Assembly (NCBI RefSeq): GCF_008107445.1 | Contig: NZ_VSLD01000003.1 | Coordinates: forward strand, 186,001 to 250,000 | DNA length: 64,000 nt | Direction: 5' to 3' | Source of the DNA: Arthrobacter echini | Lineage (GTDB): Bacteria; Actinomycetota; Actinomycetes; Actinomycetales; Micrococcaceae | Shown here: one piece after another, positions 18,716 through 28,196 of the stretch | Position numbering within the stretch: the first letter of the stretch is position 1 | How the letters are laid out: the number at the start of each line of letters is the position of its first letter | The notes under the pieces: generated by a model | What the model was told of the DNA's origin: nothing | The model's database searches: none | The model's input: the letters and a program-made list of their open reading frames with translations, nothing else | Made by a program: the position numbers and the translations under genes

Positions 18716-18731
18716 GTTACAAGGATGTAAC
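18716..18731. promoter_or_regulatory. 16-bp palindrome upstream of livJ (candidate operator)
   Basis: GTTACA-AGGA-TGTAAC is a perfect inverted repeat 111 bp before the livJ start. Read as GTTAC-N6-GTAAC it has the half-site spacing of OmpR-type regulators such as GlnR and MtrA. A related TTACA-N4-TGTAA overlaps the whiB promoter at 50197-50210. Confidence 0.5.
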
Positions 18732-18777
18732 CGGATTCCCTTCAGCCGCCACGGTTTATGGATTAGCTTTTCTACAG

Positions 18778-18793
18778 GCCAGGAAGACCTGGC
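18778..18793 (+). other. small hairpin in the livJ leader
   Basis: GCCAGG-AAGA-CCTGGC forms a 6-bp stem with a 4-nt loop, 49 bp before the livJ start. Role unknown. Confidence 0.3.
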
Positions 18794-18841
18794 ATGAAGC
18801 ATCGAGGGCCGTCAGGGCCTTTTGGTCGAGGAGACTGATTC

Positions 18842-20248
18842 ATGACTGCACCACGCAACTCCGCGTTGTTCGGCATCGGGGAGCACGCGCCACGCGCAGC
18901 GAAGATCGCCGCGCTCGGACTGGGCATAGCACTGTTCGCCTCCGGGTGCGGGGGCGACTCCGGCGAATCCGACGCCGGGGGCAGCACCGAGAGCAGCGGC
19001 ACGGAAACCACCAGCGCGGCGGGCGCCTCGATGCTGGCCTGCCCCGAGGGAGAGGGTGGCGAGGGGGAGGAGCAGGGCGAGAAGGGCGACCCGGCCGCCG
19101 TCCCCGCGAGCGAGACCACGAGTCCCGAGCCGCTCAAGCTCGGATCCCTCCTGCCCACCACGGGAACACTGGCGTTCCTCGGCCCTCCCGAGATCGCGGG
19201 CACCAACCTGGCAGTCAACGAGATCAACGAGGCCGGCGGTGTCCTCGGTCAGGACGTCTCGATCACCCAGCGCGACTCCGGAGACACGACCACGGACATC
19301 GCCACCCAGTCCGTGACGGATCTCCTGTCACAGGATGTCAACGCGATCGTCGGAGCAGCGTCCTCGGGCGTCTCCAAGACCGTCATCAACCAGATCACCG
19401 GTGCCGGCGTGGTGCAGTTCTCGCCAGCCAACACCTCACCGGAATTCACCGACTGGGACGACAAGGGCCTCTACTGGCGCACCGCCCCCTCGGACGTGCT
19501 CCAGGGCCGTACACTCGGCACCTACATCACCACCTGTGGAGCCCAGACGGTCGGCATGATCACGCTGAACGACTCCTACGGGACCGGGCTGCAGACCAAC
19601 ATCCAGGAGAGCATCGAGTCAGCAGGCGGGCAGGTCGTCGCCAACGAGATGTTCAACACGGGTGACTCGCAGTTCTCGAGCCAGGTGGACGCGATCGCGG
19701 CCGCGAAGCCGGACGCCGTCGTGCTGATCAGCTTCGACGAGGCCAAGAGCATCGTCCCGCTGCTCGTCGCCAAGGGAGTCGATCCGAGCACACTGTTCAT
19801 GGTGGACGGCAACACCTCCGACTACAGTGCGGACCTCGATCCCGGCACCCTCGAGGGCGCCCAGGGCACCATCCCCGGTCCATTCACCGGGTCGGGCTTC
19901 CAGGACGGCCTGGCCACGATCGACCCCGACCTGAACAGCCTCGCCTACGCCGGTGAGGCCTATGACGCCGTGAACCTCATCGCACTCGCGGCCGAGGCGG
20001 CCGGCAGCGTCGAGGGCACGGACATCGCCACGGAACTCGAGGCCGTCTCGAAGGACGGCACCAAGTGCTTCGACTTCGCCGGATGCGTGACCCTCCTGCG
20101 CGACGGCGAGGACATCGACTACGACGGCATCTCCGGCCCGGTGGCGTTCGACGAGAACGGTGATCCCACGGAAGCCGCCATCGGCATCTACCGCTACGAC
20201 GCCGACAACGTACCCCAGCCCTACCGGTCCGAGGTGGGACAGCTCTAA
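18842..20248 (+). CDS. livJ: branched-chain amino acid ABC transporter substrate-binding lipoprotein
   Basis: Extracellular binding protein of the LivJ/Peripla_BP_6 family, 468 residues. The signal peptide ends at a lipobox (LFASGC) about residue 37, followed by a Ser/Gly/Glu-rich linker of about 60 residues and a mature domain starting LKLGSLLPTTGTLAFLGPPE. The conserved AIVGAASSGVSKTV and DSYGTGLQ segments are present. The ATG at 18842 follows GAGGAGA by 7 nt. Its transporter genes livHMGF lie on the opposite strand downstream, so binding protein and transporter are separate transcription units meeting at a shared terminator. The real ligand could be another amino acid or amide. Confidence 0.9.
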   Translation: MTAPRNSALFGIGEHAPRAAKIAALGLGIALFASGCGGDSGESDAGGSTESSGTETTSAAGASMLACPEGEGGEGEEQGEKGDPAAVPASETTSPEPLKLGSLLPTTGTLAFLGPPEIAGTNLAVNEINEAGGVLGQDVSITQRDSGDTTTDIATQSVTDLLSQDVNAIVGAASSGVSKTVINQITGAGVVQFSPANTSPEFTDWDDKGLYWRTAPSDVLQGRTLGTYITTCGAQTVGMITLNDSYGTGLQTNIQESIESAGGQVVANEMFNTGDSQFSSQVDAIAAAKPDAVVLISFDEAKSIVPLLVAKGVDPSTLFMVDGNTSDYSADLDPGTLEGAQGTIPGPFTGSGFQDGLATIDPDLNSLAYAGEAYDAVNLIALAAEAAGSVEGTDIATELEAVSKDGTKCFDFAGCVTLLRDGEDIDYDGISGPVAFDENGDPTEAAIGIYRYDADNVPQPYRSEVGQL

Positions 20249-20284
20249 AACCGCAGCTGGTCCTGCCCGGGTCATCCGACCGGA

Positions 20285-20326
20285 AGAGCCCCGGTACTCC
20301 TTCGAGGGAAGGAGTACCGGGGCTCT
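20285..20326. terminator. bidirectional terminator hairpin between livJ and livF
   Basis: A perfect 19-bp stem (AGAGCCCCGGTACTCCTTC at 20285-20303 pairing with 20308-20326) around the loop GAGG. It lies between the convergent livJ and livHMGF units and can serve both strands. No long U-tract. Confidence 0.8.
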
Positions 20327-20391
20327 GTCGTCCGCGTCCTGGTGGCGGTGTCGAGCGGCCGCGGGTGCGCGAGGCGTCGGGTGCGGACCGG

Positions 20392-21135
20392 TCAGGCCGT
20401 GTCGGCGAGCGTCCCGAGGTAGAGCTGGATCACTTTGGGGTCCTTCATCAGTTCCCGTCCGGTGCCCGTATAGGCGTCCTTGCCCTGGTCCAGCACGTAG
20501 GCGCGATCGCAGATCTGGAGGCAGCGGCGCGCATTCTGCTCCACCATGATGACCGAGACACCGGCCCGGTTGATCTCGTGCACCCGCAGGAACGTCTCGT
20601 CCTGCTTGACGGGGGACAGCCCGGCGGAGGGTTCGTCGAGCAGCAGCACGGCCGGGTCCATCATGAGGGCCCGCCCCATGGCGACCATCTGCCGTTCACC
20701 GCCGGAGAGCGAGCCCGCACGCTGTGCCCGTCTCCTGCCGAGCTCGGGGAACAGGCTCGTGACGAACTCGAAGCGCTGCTTGAAGTCCCTGGGCCGCTGG
20801 TACATGCCCATCTGGAGATTCTCCTCGATGGTCAGCGTGCTGAAGACGTTGTTGTTCTGCGGCACGAATCCCACCCCCTGGCTCACGAGCCGGTTGGCCT
20901 TGAGTCCGGTGAGATTCTGGCCGCGGACGATCACGGTGCCGGAGTGCACCTTCACGAGCCCGAACATGGCCTTCAGGAGCGTCGACTTGCCGGCGCCGTT
21001 CGGTCCGATGATGCCGATGAGCTCACCGCGGCGTGCCTCGATGCTGCAGCCGTTCAGGATGTTGACGCCGGGAAGATAGCCGGCCACCAGATCGGTCACC
21101 TTGACCACCGAGTCGCCCTCGAATTCCTCCATCAC
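20392..21135 (-). CDS. livF: branched-chain amino acid ABC transporter ATPase LivF
   Basis: Cytoplasmic ATPase, 247 residues, one of two in the Liv/HAAT importer. It has Walker A (GPNGAGKSTLLKAM), the signature LSGGERQMVAMG, Walker B (VLLLDEPSAGLSP) and the H-loop region (VIMVEQNA). Its ATG overlaps the livG stop by 4 bp, and it is the last gene of the livHMGF unit, ending about 65 bp from the shared terminator. Length and motif set separate it from LivG, which has the longer Q-to-signature spacing. Confidence 0.93.
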   Translation of the reverse strand: MMEEFEGDSVVKVTDLVAGYLPGVNILNGCSIEARRGELIGIIGPNGAGKSTLLKAMFGLVKVHSGTVIVRGQNLTGLKANRLVSQGVGFVPQNNNVFSTLTIEENLQMGMYQRPRDFKQRFEFVTSLFPELGRRRAQRAGSLSGGERQMVAMGRALMMDPAVLLLDEPSAGLSPVKQDETFLRVHEINRAGVSVIMVEQNARRCLQICDRAYVLDQGKDAYTGTGRELMKDPKVIQLYLGTLADTA

Positions 21136-22193
21136 TTCGTCTCCTCCTCCGTGTGCGTCGGGTCCACCGCGTGAGCGCCTCCGACCTCCATGACTCCTGC
21201 CCCGAGGATGCCTTCGTCCCGGGTCCCCACGGCTGATTCGGCGTCGTGGGCGAGTTCATCCTCGAGGCGTTCGATGCCCGTGGAGTCCCCGAGGTCCACG
21301 TCGTGGTGGGCTCCCAGATAGGCGTCGATGACGGCCTGATCCTTCATGACGACCTCCGGGGGGCCCTCGGCCACCACCTTGCCCTCCGCCATGACGATCA
21401 CCCAGTCGGCGATATGGCGGACCATGTGCATGTCGTGCTCCACGAAGAGGACGGTCATGCCCTCCTGCTTGAGATTCTTGATGTGGTCGAGCAACGACTG
21501 CGTCAGGGCCGGGTTCACGCCGGCCATCGGCTCGTCGAGCATCACGAGTCTGGGCCGGACCATCAGCGCCCGCGCCATCTCCAGGAGCTTGCGCTGCCCG
21601 CCCGAGAGGGATGCCGCGTAGTCGTCGCGCTTGGTGTCCAGCTTGAACTTGGCGAGCAGCACCTCGGCCTGCGCCGTGATCTCCCGTTCCCGTCCGCCCC
21701 ACAGGCCCTTGAACAGGGCGCGCGCGAGCGACTCGCCGGGCTGGTCCGCCGCCCCGAGCCGCATGTTCTCCATGACCGTGAGCTTGCCCATGACCTTGGT
21801 GAGCTGGAAGGTGCGGACCATCCCCATGCGTGCCACCCTGTGGGAGGCCACCTTCGCCAGCGGCTTGCCGTCGAACTCCCAGTCCCCGCTGTTGGGTGTG
21901 TCGAAGCCCGTCAGCAGATTGAAGAGCGTGGTCTTGCCGGCTCCGTTGGGACCGATCAGCGCCGTGATCCTGTGGCGGGGGATCTCCAGGTGCTCCACGT
22001 CGACGGCGTTGACGCCCCCGAAGCTGCGCGTCACGTTGCGTGCCACGACGATGGGATCGGTCTTCCGGCACCCCGGCCCGGGCTCCCCGGTGGTGATGGG
22101 AGATCCAGTGGCCGCCGCAGCAGCGTCCGCGGCGTGGGCGCCGGCGCTGCCTGTGTGCGGTTCCGGGGTGCTGCCGGTGTGGTCCACACTCAT
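21132..22193 (-). CDS. livG: branched-chain amino acid ABC transporter ATPase LivG
   Basis: Second cytoplasmic ATPase, 353 residues against about 255-300 in most homologues. The core has Walker A (GPNGAGKTTLFNLL), the signature SLSGGQRKLLEMA, and Walker B (LVMLDEPMAGVNP). The extra length is an N-terminal Ala/Gly-rich tail of about 45 residues and a C-terminal acidic tail after AYLGAHHDVDLGD of about 55 residues. The ATG at 22193 overlaps the livM stop by 4 bp; the frame stays open upstream but that is a shadow of livM. Confidence 0.92.
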   Translation of the reverse strand: MSVDHTGSTPEPHTGSAGAHAADAAAAATGSPITTGEPGPGCRKTDPIVVARNVTRSFGGVNAVDVEHLEIPRHRITALIGPNGAGKTTLFNLLTGFDTPNSGDWEFDGKPLAKVASHRVARMGMVRTFQLTKVMGKLTVMENMRLGAADQPGESLARALFKGLWGGREREITAQAEVLLAKFKLDTKRDDYAASLSGGQRKLLEMARALMVRPRLVMLDEPMAGVNPALTQSLLDHIKNLKQEGMTVLFVEHDMHMVRHIADWVIVMAEGKVVAEGPPEVVMKDQAVIDAYLGAHHDVDLGDSTGIERLEDELAHDAESAVGTRDEGILGAGVMEVGGAHAVDPTHTEEETK

Positions 22194-23170
22194 GCGAAAG
22201 CCAACTCCTTCTTGTTGCCCAGGACGCCCTGCGGCCTGAAGACCATGAGCAGCATCAAAGCCACACCCACCAGGATGTAGCGCAGCTGGCCCGCCTGCGG
22301 ATTGGTCAGGAACGTGATCGCCCCGATCTCGATGGCGCCGTACAGGAGACCCTGTGTCAGGGACAGCACCACCCAGAAGATCATGGCGCCGATCACCGGT
22401 CCGAGGACGGTCGCCATGCCTCCGAGCAGGAGGCAGGTATAGAGGAAGAAGGTCAGCTCCGTCGCGTAGTTGGCGGGTTGGACGGCTCCGCGGGGCAGGG
22501 TGAAGATGATGCCCGCCAGCGAGCCGAGGATCCCGCCGATGATGAGGGCCTGCATCTTGTACGCATAGACGTTCTTGCCGAGCGAGCGCACCGCATTCTC
22601 GTCCTCGCGGATTCCCTTGAGGACGCGGCCCCAGGGGCTGCGCATGAGGAGCCAGATGAGCAGGCAGGCGATGATGACGACGCTCCAGCCGACGATCCTG
22701 ATCCACAGATCACGTTCGTTCATGGAGATTGGGCCCACCTGGTACGCGCCGGGCGGGAACGGATTGAGTCCGAAGAAGCCCCCCTCGAAGGCAGCGAGCC
22801 CGTTGGCGGATCCGGTGACGTCCGTCAGGCCGTTGGTCGTGACGATGTAGCGGATGATCTCCGCGGCGGCGATGGTCACGATCGCCAGGTAGTCCGCGCG
22901 GAGGCGGAGGGTGGGTATGCCGAGGACGATCGCGAAGACGACCGAGGCGAGGACCGCGACGAGGACCGCGACCGGCAGGGGAGCGTTGAAGGTCAGCGTC
23001 GAGATGGCGTAGCCGTAGGCCCCGACGGCCATGAAGCCGGCCTGGCCGAAGTTCAGCAGGCCGGAGTAGCCGAAGTGCACGGCGAGGCCGAGGGCCGCCA
23101 GCGCGTAGGCCGCCGTCGTGGGGCTGATCAGCTCGCCGAAGGCGTTGATGAGGATGTTTCCGATGTCCAT
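22190..23170 (-). CDS. livM: branched-chain amino acid ABC transporter permease LivM
   Basis: Inner-membrane permease, 326 residues, with eight or more hydrophobic helices. Family segments GYSGLLNFGQAGFMAVGAYG and ADYLAIVTIAAAEIIR are clear, and the EAA-like loop GRVLKGIREDENAVRSLGKN contacts the ATPases. The ATG at 23170 lies 9 bp after the livH stop. It is translationally coupled to livG. Confidence 0.92.
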   Translation of the reverse strand: MDIGNILINAFGELISPTTAAYALAALGLAVHFGYSGLLNFGQAGFMAVGAYGYAISTLTFNAPLPVAVLVAVLASVVFAIVLGIPTLRLRADYLAIVTIAAAEIIRYIVTTNGLTDVTGSANGLAAFEGGFFGLNPFPPGAYQVGPISMNERDLWIRIVGWSVVIIACLLIWLLMRSPWGRVLKGIREDENAVRSLGKNVYAYKMQALIIGGILGSLAGIIFTLPRGAVQPANYATELTFFLYTCLLLGGMATVLGPVIGAMIFWVVLSLTQGLLYGAIEIGAITFLTNPQAGQLRYILVGVALMLLMVFRPQGVLGNKKELAFA

Positions 23171-23179
23171 GAGGAGCCC

Positions 23180-24532
23180 CTAACCTATACGCTCGCGGCG
23201 GCCGAGGATGCCCTGCGGCCGGAAGAGGAGCACGAGAATCAGAATCAGCAGGGCCCCCACGTACTTGAGGTCCGCTTCGAGCCAGATGGTGGAGATCTCC
23301 ACGAAGAGGCCCACGATGATGGATCCGAGGAGCGCCCCGAAGACGGTACCGAGCCCGCCGAGGGTCACTCCGGCGAAGATGAGCAGGAGGATCTGCTGGC
23401 CCATGTTGTAGGACACGCCGGGACGGTAGTACGCCCAGAGGATCCCGCCGAGGGCTGCCAGCATGCCACCGACCACCCAGACGATCCGGATGACGCGATC
23501 GACGTCGATCCCGGACGCGGCGGCCAGGGCGGGGTTGTCGGCGACGGCGCGGGTCGCCTTGCCGATCCGGGTGCGCAGGAGCAGGAACGCGACGATCAGG
23601 ATGATCACCAGGCTCACGGTGAGCGAGGTGAGATTGTTGCGTGAGATGGAGACCGAGCCGAGATCGATGATCTCGCTCTGCGATCCGGGCAGCTGCTGCG
23701 TGGCGCCGCCGAAGAACAGCTGGATGATGTACCGCAGGGCGAGCGCCAGGCCGATGCTGACGATCATCATGGGGACGAGGCCGGTCCCGCGACGCCGGAG
23801 CGGCTTCCACAGCCCGGCGTCCTGCACGTAGCCGAGGAGGCCTCCGGCGATGACCGCGAGCACGATGGCGACGGCGATCGGGAGGCCGATGGCAGCGAAG
23901 GCGAACGCGACGACGGCGCCGAAGGTCACCATCTCGCCGTGGGCGAAGTTCGTGAGCCCGGTGGTCCCGAAGATCAGGGAGAGCCCGACGGCGCTCAGGG
24001 CCAGGAGGAGGCCGAAACTGAAGCCCGCGAGCGCGCGCTCCGCGAGGGTCTCGAGGAAGGGCGTCTGCTGGGTGGTGATGCCCTCACCGAACAGGAACAG
24101 GGTGGTGGCGCTCGAGGTGTTCGTGAAGGTGACCTCGCGGGGGTTCTCCTGGTCCTCGGCGAGCACGATGCCCTCGGGGAGGGTCTCCTCGTCGATCGCC
24201 ACCTCATAGGTACCCTGCTCGGGCACTCCGATCCTCCAGGCTCCGTTCGCCCCGGAGGTGGCCTCGCCCTCGAAGCCGTTGCCGCTGGCTGTCACGGTGA
24301 CGTCGACGATCGGGCCGTCGGCGCCGCGGAGCACCCCGCCGATGCTGTTGTCGAACTCCTGTGCCTGGACAGCGGTGGTGCCCCGGAGCGCGAAGCTCCC
24401 GTAGTGGGTGGCCGGAGCGGGCGGTCCAGGCGATGCCTGGGCCGCAGGGGCGCCGAGCAGCACGATCGCCAGGAAGCCGATGACCAGCAGCAGCGACCTC
24501 CTGATCCGTGCAGGCGTCGATGGGGTGAGCAA
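23180..24532 (-). CDS. livH: LivH permease with N-terminal extracytoplasmic regulatory-like domain
   Basis: Permease of the Liv/HAAT importer, 450 residues against about 290-310 usually. The first 33 residues look like a signal peptide (LLLVIGFLAIVLLGAPAAQA). A beta-rich, carboxypeptidase-regulatory-like (Ig-type) domain of about 90 residues follows (SIGGVLRGADGPIVDVTVTA ... VTFTNTSSATTLFLFG), then the LivH core with GLTNFAHGEMVTFGA. The TTG at 24532 is chosen because GGAGG lies 8 nt upstream and it places the signal peptide at the N-terminus. An ATG at 24607, 7 nt after a TAGCAT element, is an alternative giving 475 residues. Confidence 0.87.
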   Translation of the reverse strand: MLTPSTPARIRRSLLLVIGFLAIVLLGAPAAQASPGPPAPATHYGSFALRGTTAVQAQEFDNSIGGVLRGADGPIVDVTVTASGNGFEGEATSGANGAWRIGVPEQGTYEVAIDEETLPEGIVLAEDQENPREVTFTNTSSATTLFLFGEGITTQQTPFLETLAERALAGFSFGLLLALSAVGLSLIFGTTGLTNFAHGEMVTFGAVVAFAFAAIGLPIAVAIVLAVIAGGLLGYVQDAGLWKPLRRRGTGLVPMMIVSIGLALALRYIIQLFFGGATQQLPGSQSEIIDLGSVSISRNNLTSLTVSLVIILIVAFLLLRTRIGKATRAVADNPALAAASGIDVDRVIRIVWVVGGMLAALGGILWAYYRPGVSYNMGQQILLLIFAGVTLGGLGTVFGALLGSIIVGLFVEISTIWLEADLKYVGALLILILVLLFRPQGILGRRERIG

Positions 24533-24587
24533 GATGGGAACCTCCGCAGTGGGGCAGGCCCGGCGCATGAGCGACGGGCTCGCAGCT

Positions 24588-24601
24588 GTGACGCGTGTCA
24601 C
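24588..24601. promoter_or_regulatory. 14-bp palindrome at the livHMGF promoter
   Basis: GTGAC-GCGT-GTCAC is a perfect inverted repeat 56 bp before the chosen livH start and just downstream of the transcription start expected from the TAGCAT element at 24615-24620. A repressor bound here would block the livHMGF unit. If the upstream ATG is the true start, the palindrome would be coding. Confidence 0.4.
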
Positions 24602-24614
24602 TGACATCGTGATC

Positions 24615-24620
24615 ATGCTA
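24615..24620 (-). promoter_or_regulatory. -10 element of the livHMGF promoter
   Basis: TAGCAT on the minus strand in the 294-bp divergent gap between livH and the Bax-inhibitor-like gene. No clear -35. Confidence 0.4.
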
Positions 24621-24780
24621 CTCGGGGGCTCGTGGGCCCGAGCGCAAATACCGCGGGCAGGGGTAGAGATTCGGTAACGATCAGGGAATCACGCCCTCAC
24701 GGTGTTGTCTTCCGTCTGTCGTCCTCGTTGTCGGTGCGCGGGGGAGGGGAACAAAAATCGGGGGGAACCGTTGGTCTTGG

Positions 24781-24786
24781 TAGGGT
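24781..24786 (+). promoter_or_regulatory. -10 element upstream of the Bax inhibitor-1 like gene
   Basis: TAGGGT, 40 bp before the ATG at 24827, whose ribosome-binding site GGAGGA lies at about 24812-24817. Confidence 0.4.
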
Positions 24787-24826
24787 TGCACGAACACTCA
24801 GCCCCCTATTTGGAGGACCAGTACAC

Positions 24827-25702
24827 ATGGCACTTGGCGGCAATCCGGTATTCAACGGGAAGACCTTCCGCTCAGCTACCCGGGGCACCCAGTCCTCGGG
24901 TCCGGGCACCACGCTCTACGCGGGTCGGGCCGCCGACCAGCAGCAGCTCGAGCACCTGTACAACCAGCCGTCGGCCGGCCCCGCCGACACCGGGCGCATG
25001 ACCTTCGACGACGTCATCGTGAAGACCCTGCTGTGCATCGGCGTGGTCCTGGTCGGCGCGGCGGTCCCCGCGTTCCTGCTGCCGGGCCTGGCACTGCCGC
25101 TCATGGTAGTCGGAGCGCTCGGCGGCTTCGTGCTCGGACTCGTGAATGCGTTCAAGCGCGAGCCCTCGCCGGCTCTGATCCTCGCCTACGCGGGTCTCGA
25201 GGGACTCTTCGTCGGTGGTATCACGATGTTCCTCGAGGCTCGGTTCCCCGGGATCGCCCTGCAGGCCGTCCTCGGCACCCTCGTGGTGTTCGGTGTGACA
25301 CTCGCGCTGTTCAAGAGCGGGAAGGTCCGCGCCACCCCGAAGGCCATGAAGTTCTTCATGATCGCGCTCATCAGCTACGCCGCGTTCTCACTGGTCAATC
25401 TGGGCCTCATGCTCTTCGGCGTCACCGAGGGCATGTTCGGTCTGCGTAGCGCGGGCATTCCGGGGACCGACGGGATGCTCGGGTTCGACAACGGCATCCC
25501 GTTCGGCCTCGTGATCGGCCTGCTCGCCATCGGTCTGGCTGCGTTCTCCCTGATCATCGACTTCACCTCGATCAGCGACGGCGTGCGCCACGGCGCTCCC
25601 CAGCGGTATTCCTGGACCGCGGCCTTCGGCCTGACCGTCACCCTGATCTGGCTCTACGTGGAGATCCTGCGCCTGATCGCGATCATCCGCGGCAGCGACT
25701 GA
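24827..25702 (+). CDS. Bax inhibitor-1/YccA family membrane protein
   Basis: Multi-pass membrane protein of 291 residues, related to the YccA/BI-1 superfamily; bacterial members are proposed to be pH-sensitive calcium-leak channels or modulators of membrane proteases. About 60 polar residues precede seven hydrophobic helices starting near IVKTLLCIGVVLVGAAVPAF. Family features are EGLFVGGITMFLEARFPGI and the late acidic pair in LIIDFTSISDGV. The ATG at 24827 follows TGGAGGACC. It is monocistronic and ends at a strong hairpin. Confidence 0.88.
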   Translation: MALGGNPVFNGKTFRSATRGTQSSGPGTTLYAGRAADQQQLEHLYNQPSAGPADTGRMTFDDVIVKTLLCIGVVLVGAAVPAFLLPGLALPLMVVGALGGFVLGLVNAFKREPSPALILAYAGLEGLFVGGITMFLEARFPGIALQAVLGTLVVFGVTLALFKSGKVRATPKAMKFFMIALISYAAFSLVNLGLMLFGVTEGMFGLRSAGIPGTDGMLGFDNGIPFGLVIGLLAIGLAAFSLIIDFTSISDGVRHGAPQRYSWTAAFGLTVTLIWLYVEILRLIAIIRGSD

Positions 25703-25743
25703 TCCGGCCCGTGCGGTCGACCGCACGGAAGACACAGGATCGA

Positions 25744-25777
25744 GAGGGACCCGCACCCATCGGGGTGCGGGTCCCTC
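25744..25777. terminator. terminator hairpin between Bax-inhibitor-like gene and galK
   Basis: A perfect 15-bp stem (GAGGGACCCGCACCC with 25763-25777) and loop ATCG, 41 bp after the upstream gene and 48 bp from the convergent galK stop, so usable by both. Confidence 0.75.
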
Positions 25778-25825
25778 CGTCGTCCCCGGTGTGACACGGA
25801 CCGGCGATGGCGTCGGCGCCGTCGC

Positions 25826-26979
<1,154 letters not shown>

Positions 26980-26983
<4 letters not shown>

Positions 26984-28122
26984 GCGGGGTCCTTCGGGGG
27001 GCTGCCGGCAGCGGCGGGAGCGGCCGGGGTCGCAGCGCGCAGTGCTGCCGCGACCTGCTCCGGCATCGTGTCGTTGATGAAGGCGCCCATGGCAGCTTCC
27101 GAACCAGCCAGGAACTTCAGCTTGTCCACCGCACGCCGCGGGGAGGTGAGCTGCAGGTGCAGGTAGCCGGAGCGTCGCAGGGCGTCGTCGACCGGGGCCT
27201 GCTGCCAGGCCGCGATGTACGGGGTGGGTGTCGGGTAGAGGGCGTCGACGCGGCCCAGGAGATCGAGGTAGACCTCGGTGAGTTCGTCGCGTTCAGTCCC
27301 TGACAGCCCGGCGATGTCGGCGACCTGGCGATGAGGCACCAGGTGCACCTCGAGCGGCCAGCGTGCGGCGAAGGGGACGAAGGCGCTGAAGTGGGTGCCC
27401 TCGACGACCATGCGATCGCCCGCATCCCGCTCCGAGGCCAGCACCTGCCCCATGAGGGTCTGCCGTCCTCCTGCCGCCTCCAAGAACTGGGCGGCCTTCG
27501 CTGCGAGTGCCGCAGCCCGGGGCGGGACGAACGGGTAGGCATAGATCTGCCCGTGCGGGTGCAGCAGGGTGACGCCGATGTCGGCGCCGCGGTTCTCGAA
27601 GCAGAAGACCTGCTTGATCCCGGGGAGGGCGGAGAGCGCTTCGGTGCGGTGCGCCCACGCGTCGATCACCGTCCTGGCGCGCTCCGGGGCGAGGGAGCCG
27701 AACGACCCCTCATGGGCCGGGTCGAAGGCGATGACCTCGCACCGCCCGGAGGCCGTTGCCGTGGTGCCCCAGCCCGGGTGGGCCGGCAGGTCGCCGAGGT
27801 CGGGGCCGAAGGACGGGAACCGGTTCTCGAAGACCACCACCTCGTAGTCGGCGGCGGGGACCTCGGAGTGATTGTCCGAGGTCGAGGGGCACAGCGGGCA
27901 CTGGTCCGCCTGGGGCAGGTGGGTACGTGACTGGCGGTGAGCGGCGACGGCGATCCACTCGCCGGTGAGGGCGTCGTAGCGCGCGCTCCCGGACGGGCCG
28001 CGCGGGGGAAGACCACGCTGGTCCTCCTCGGGCGCACGATGCAGCCCGGAAGCCGCTCGGCCGGCATCGAAGTAGATGAGCTCGCGGCCGTCGGACAGCA
28101 GGGTGGGGGTGATGAACGTCAT
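26980..28122 (-). CDS. galT: galactose-1-phosphate uridylyltransferase
   Basis: Transfers UMP from UDP-glucose to galactose 1-phosphate. The 380-residue HIT-superfamily protein has the active-site segment LLHPHGQIYAYPF with the nucleophilic histidine, and the zinc-binding cysteine pair in QCPLCP. Other family segments are FENRFPSFGP and FVPFAARWPLEVH. The C-terminal Ala/Pro tail is not conserved. It starts 74 bp from the divergent epimerase gene. No galE is in the window. Confidence 0.93.
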
Positions 28123-28184
28123 GGGCTTCCGAAACTACCAGTCGAGGGATCAGGACGGGCTCTGCACGGCCGCCCCGGCCGCTG

Positions 28185-28190
28185 TAGCAT
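28185..28190 (+). promoter_or_regulatory. -10 element of a leaderless promoter (aldose epimerase)
   Basis: TAGCAT ends 6 nt before the ATG at 28197, inside the 74-bp divergent gap with galT. Confidence 0.5.
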
Positions 28191-28196
28191 CGCTGG

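Noticed and set aside
20392-24532. Identification of the ABC transporter as a urea (Urt) importer because its permease has an extra N-terminal region.
   Set aside because: The extension is an Ig-like domain rather than the UrtB-type one, and no urease gene is nearby; branched-chain amino acid type is the safer call.
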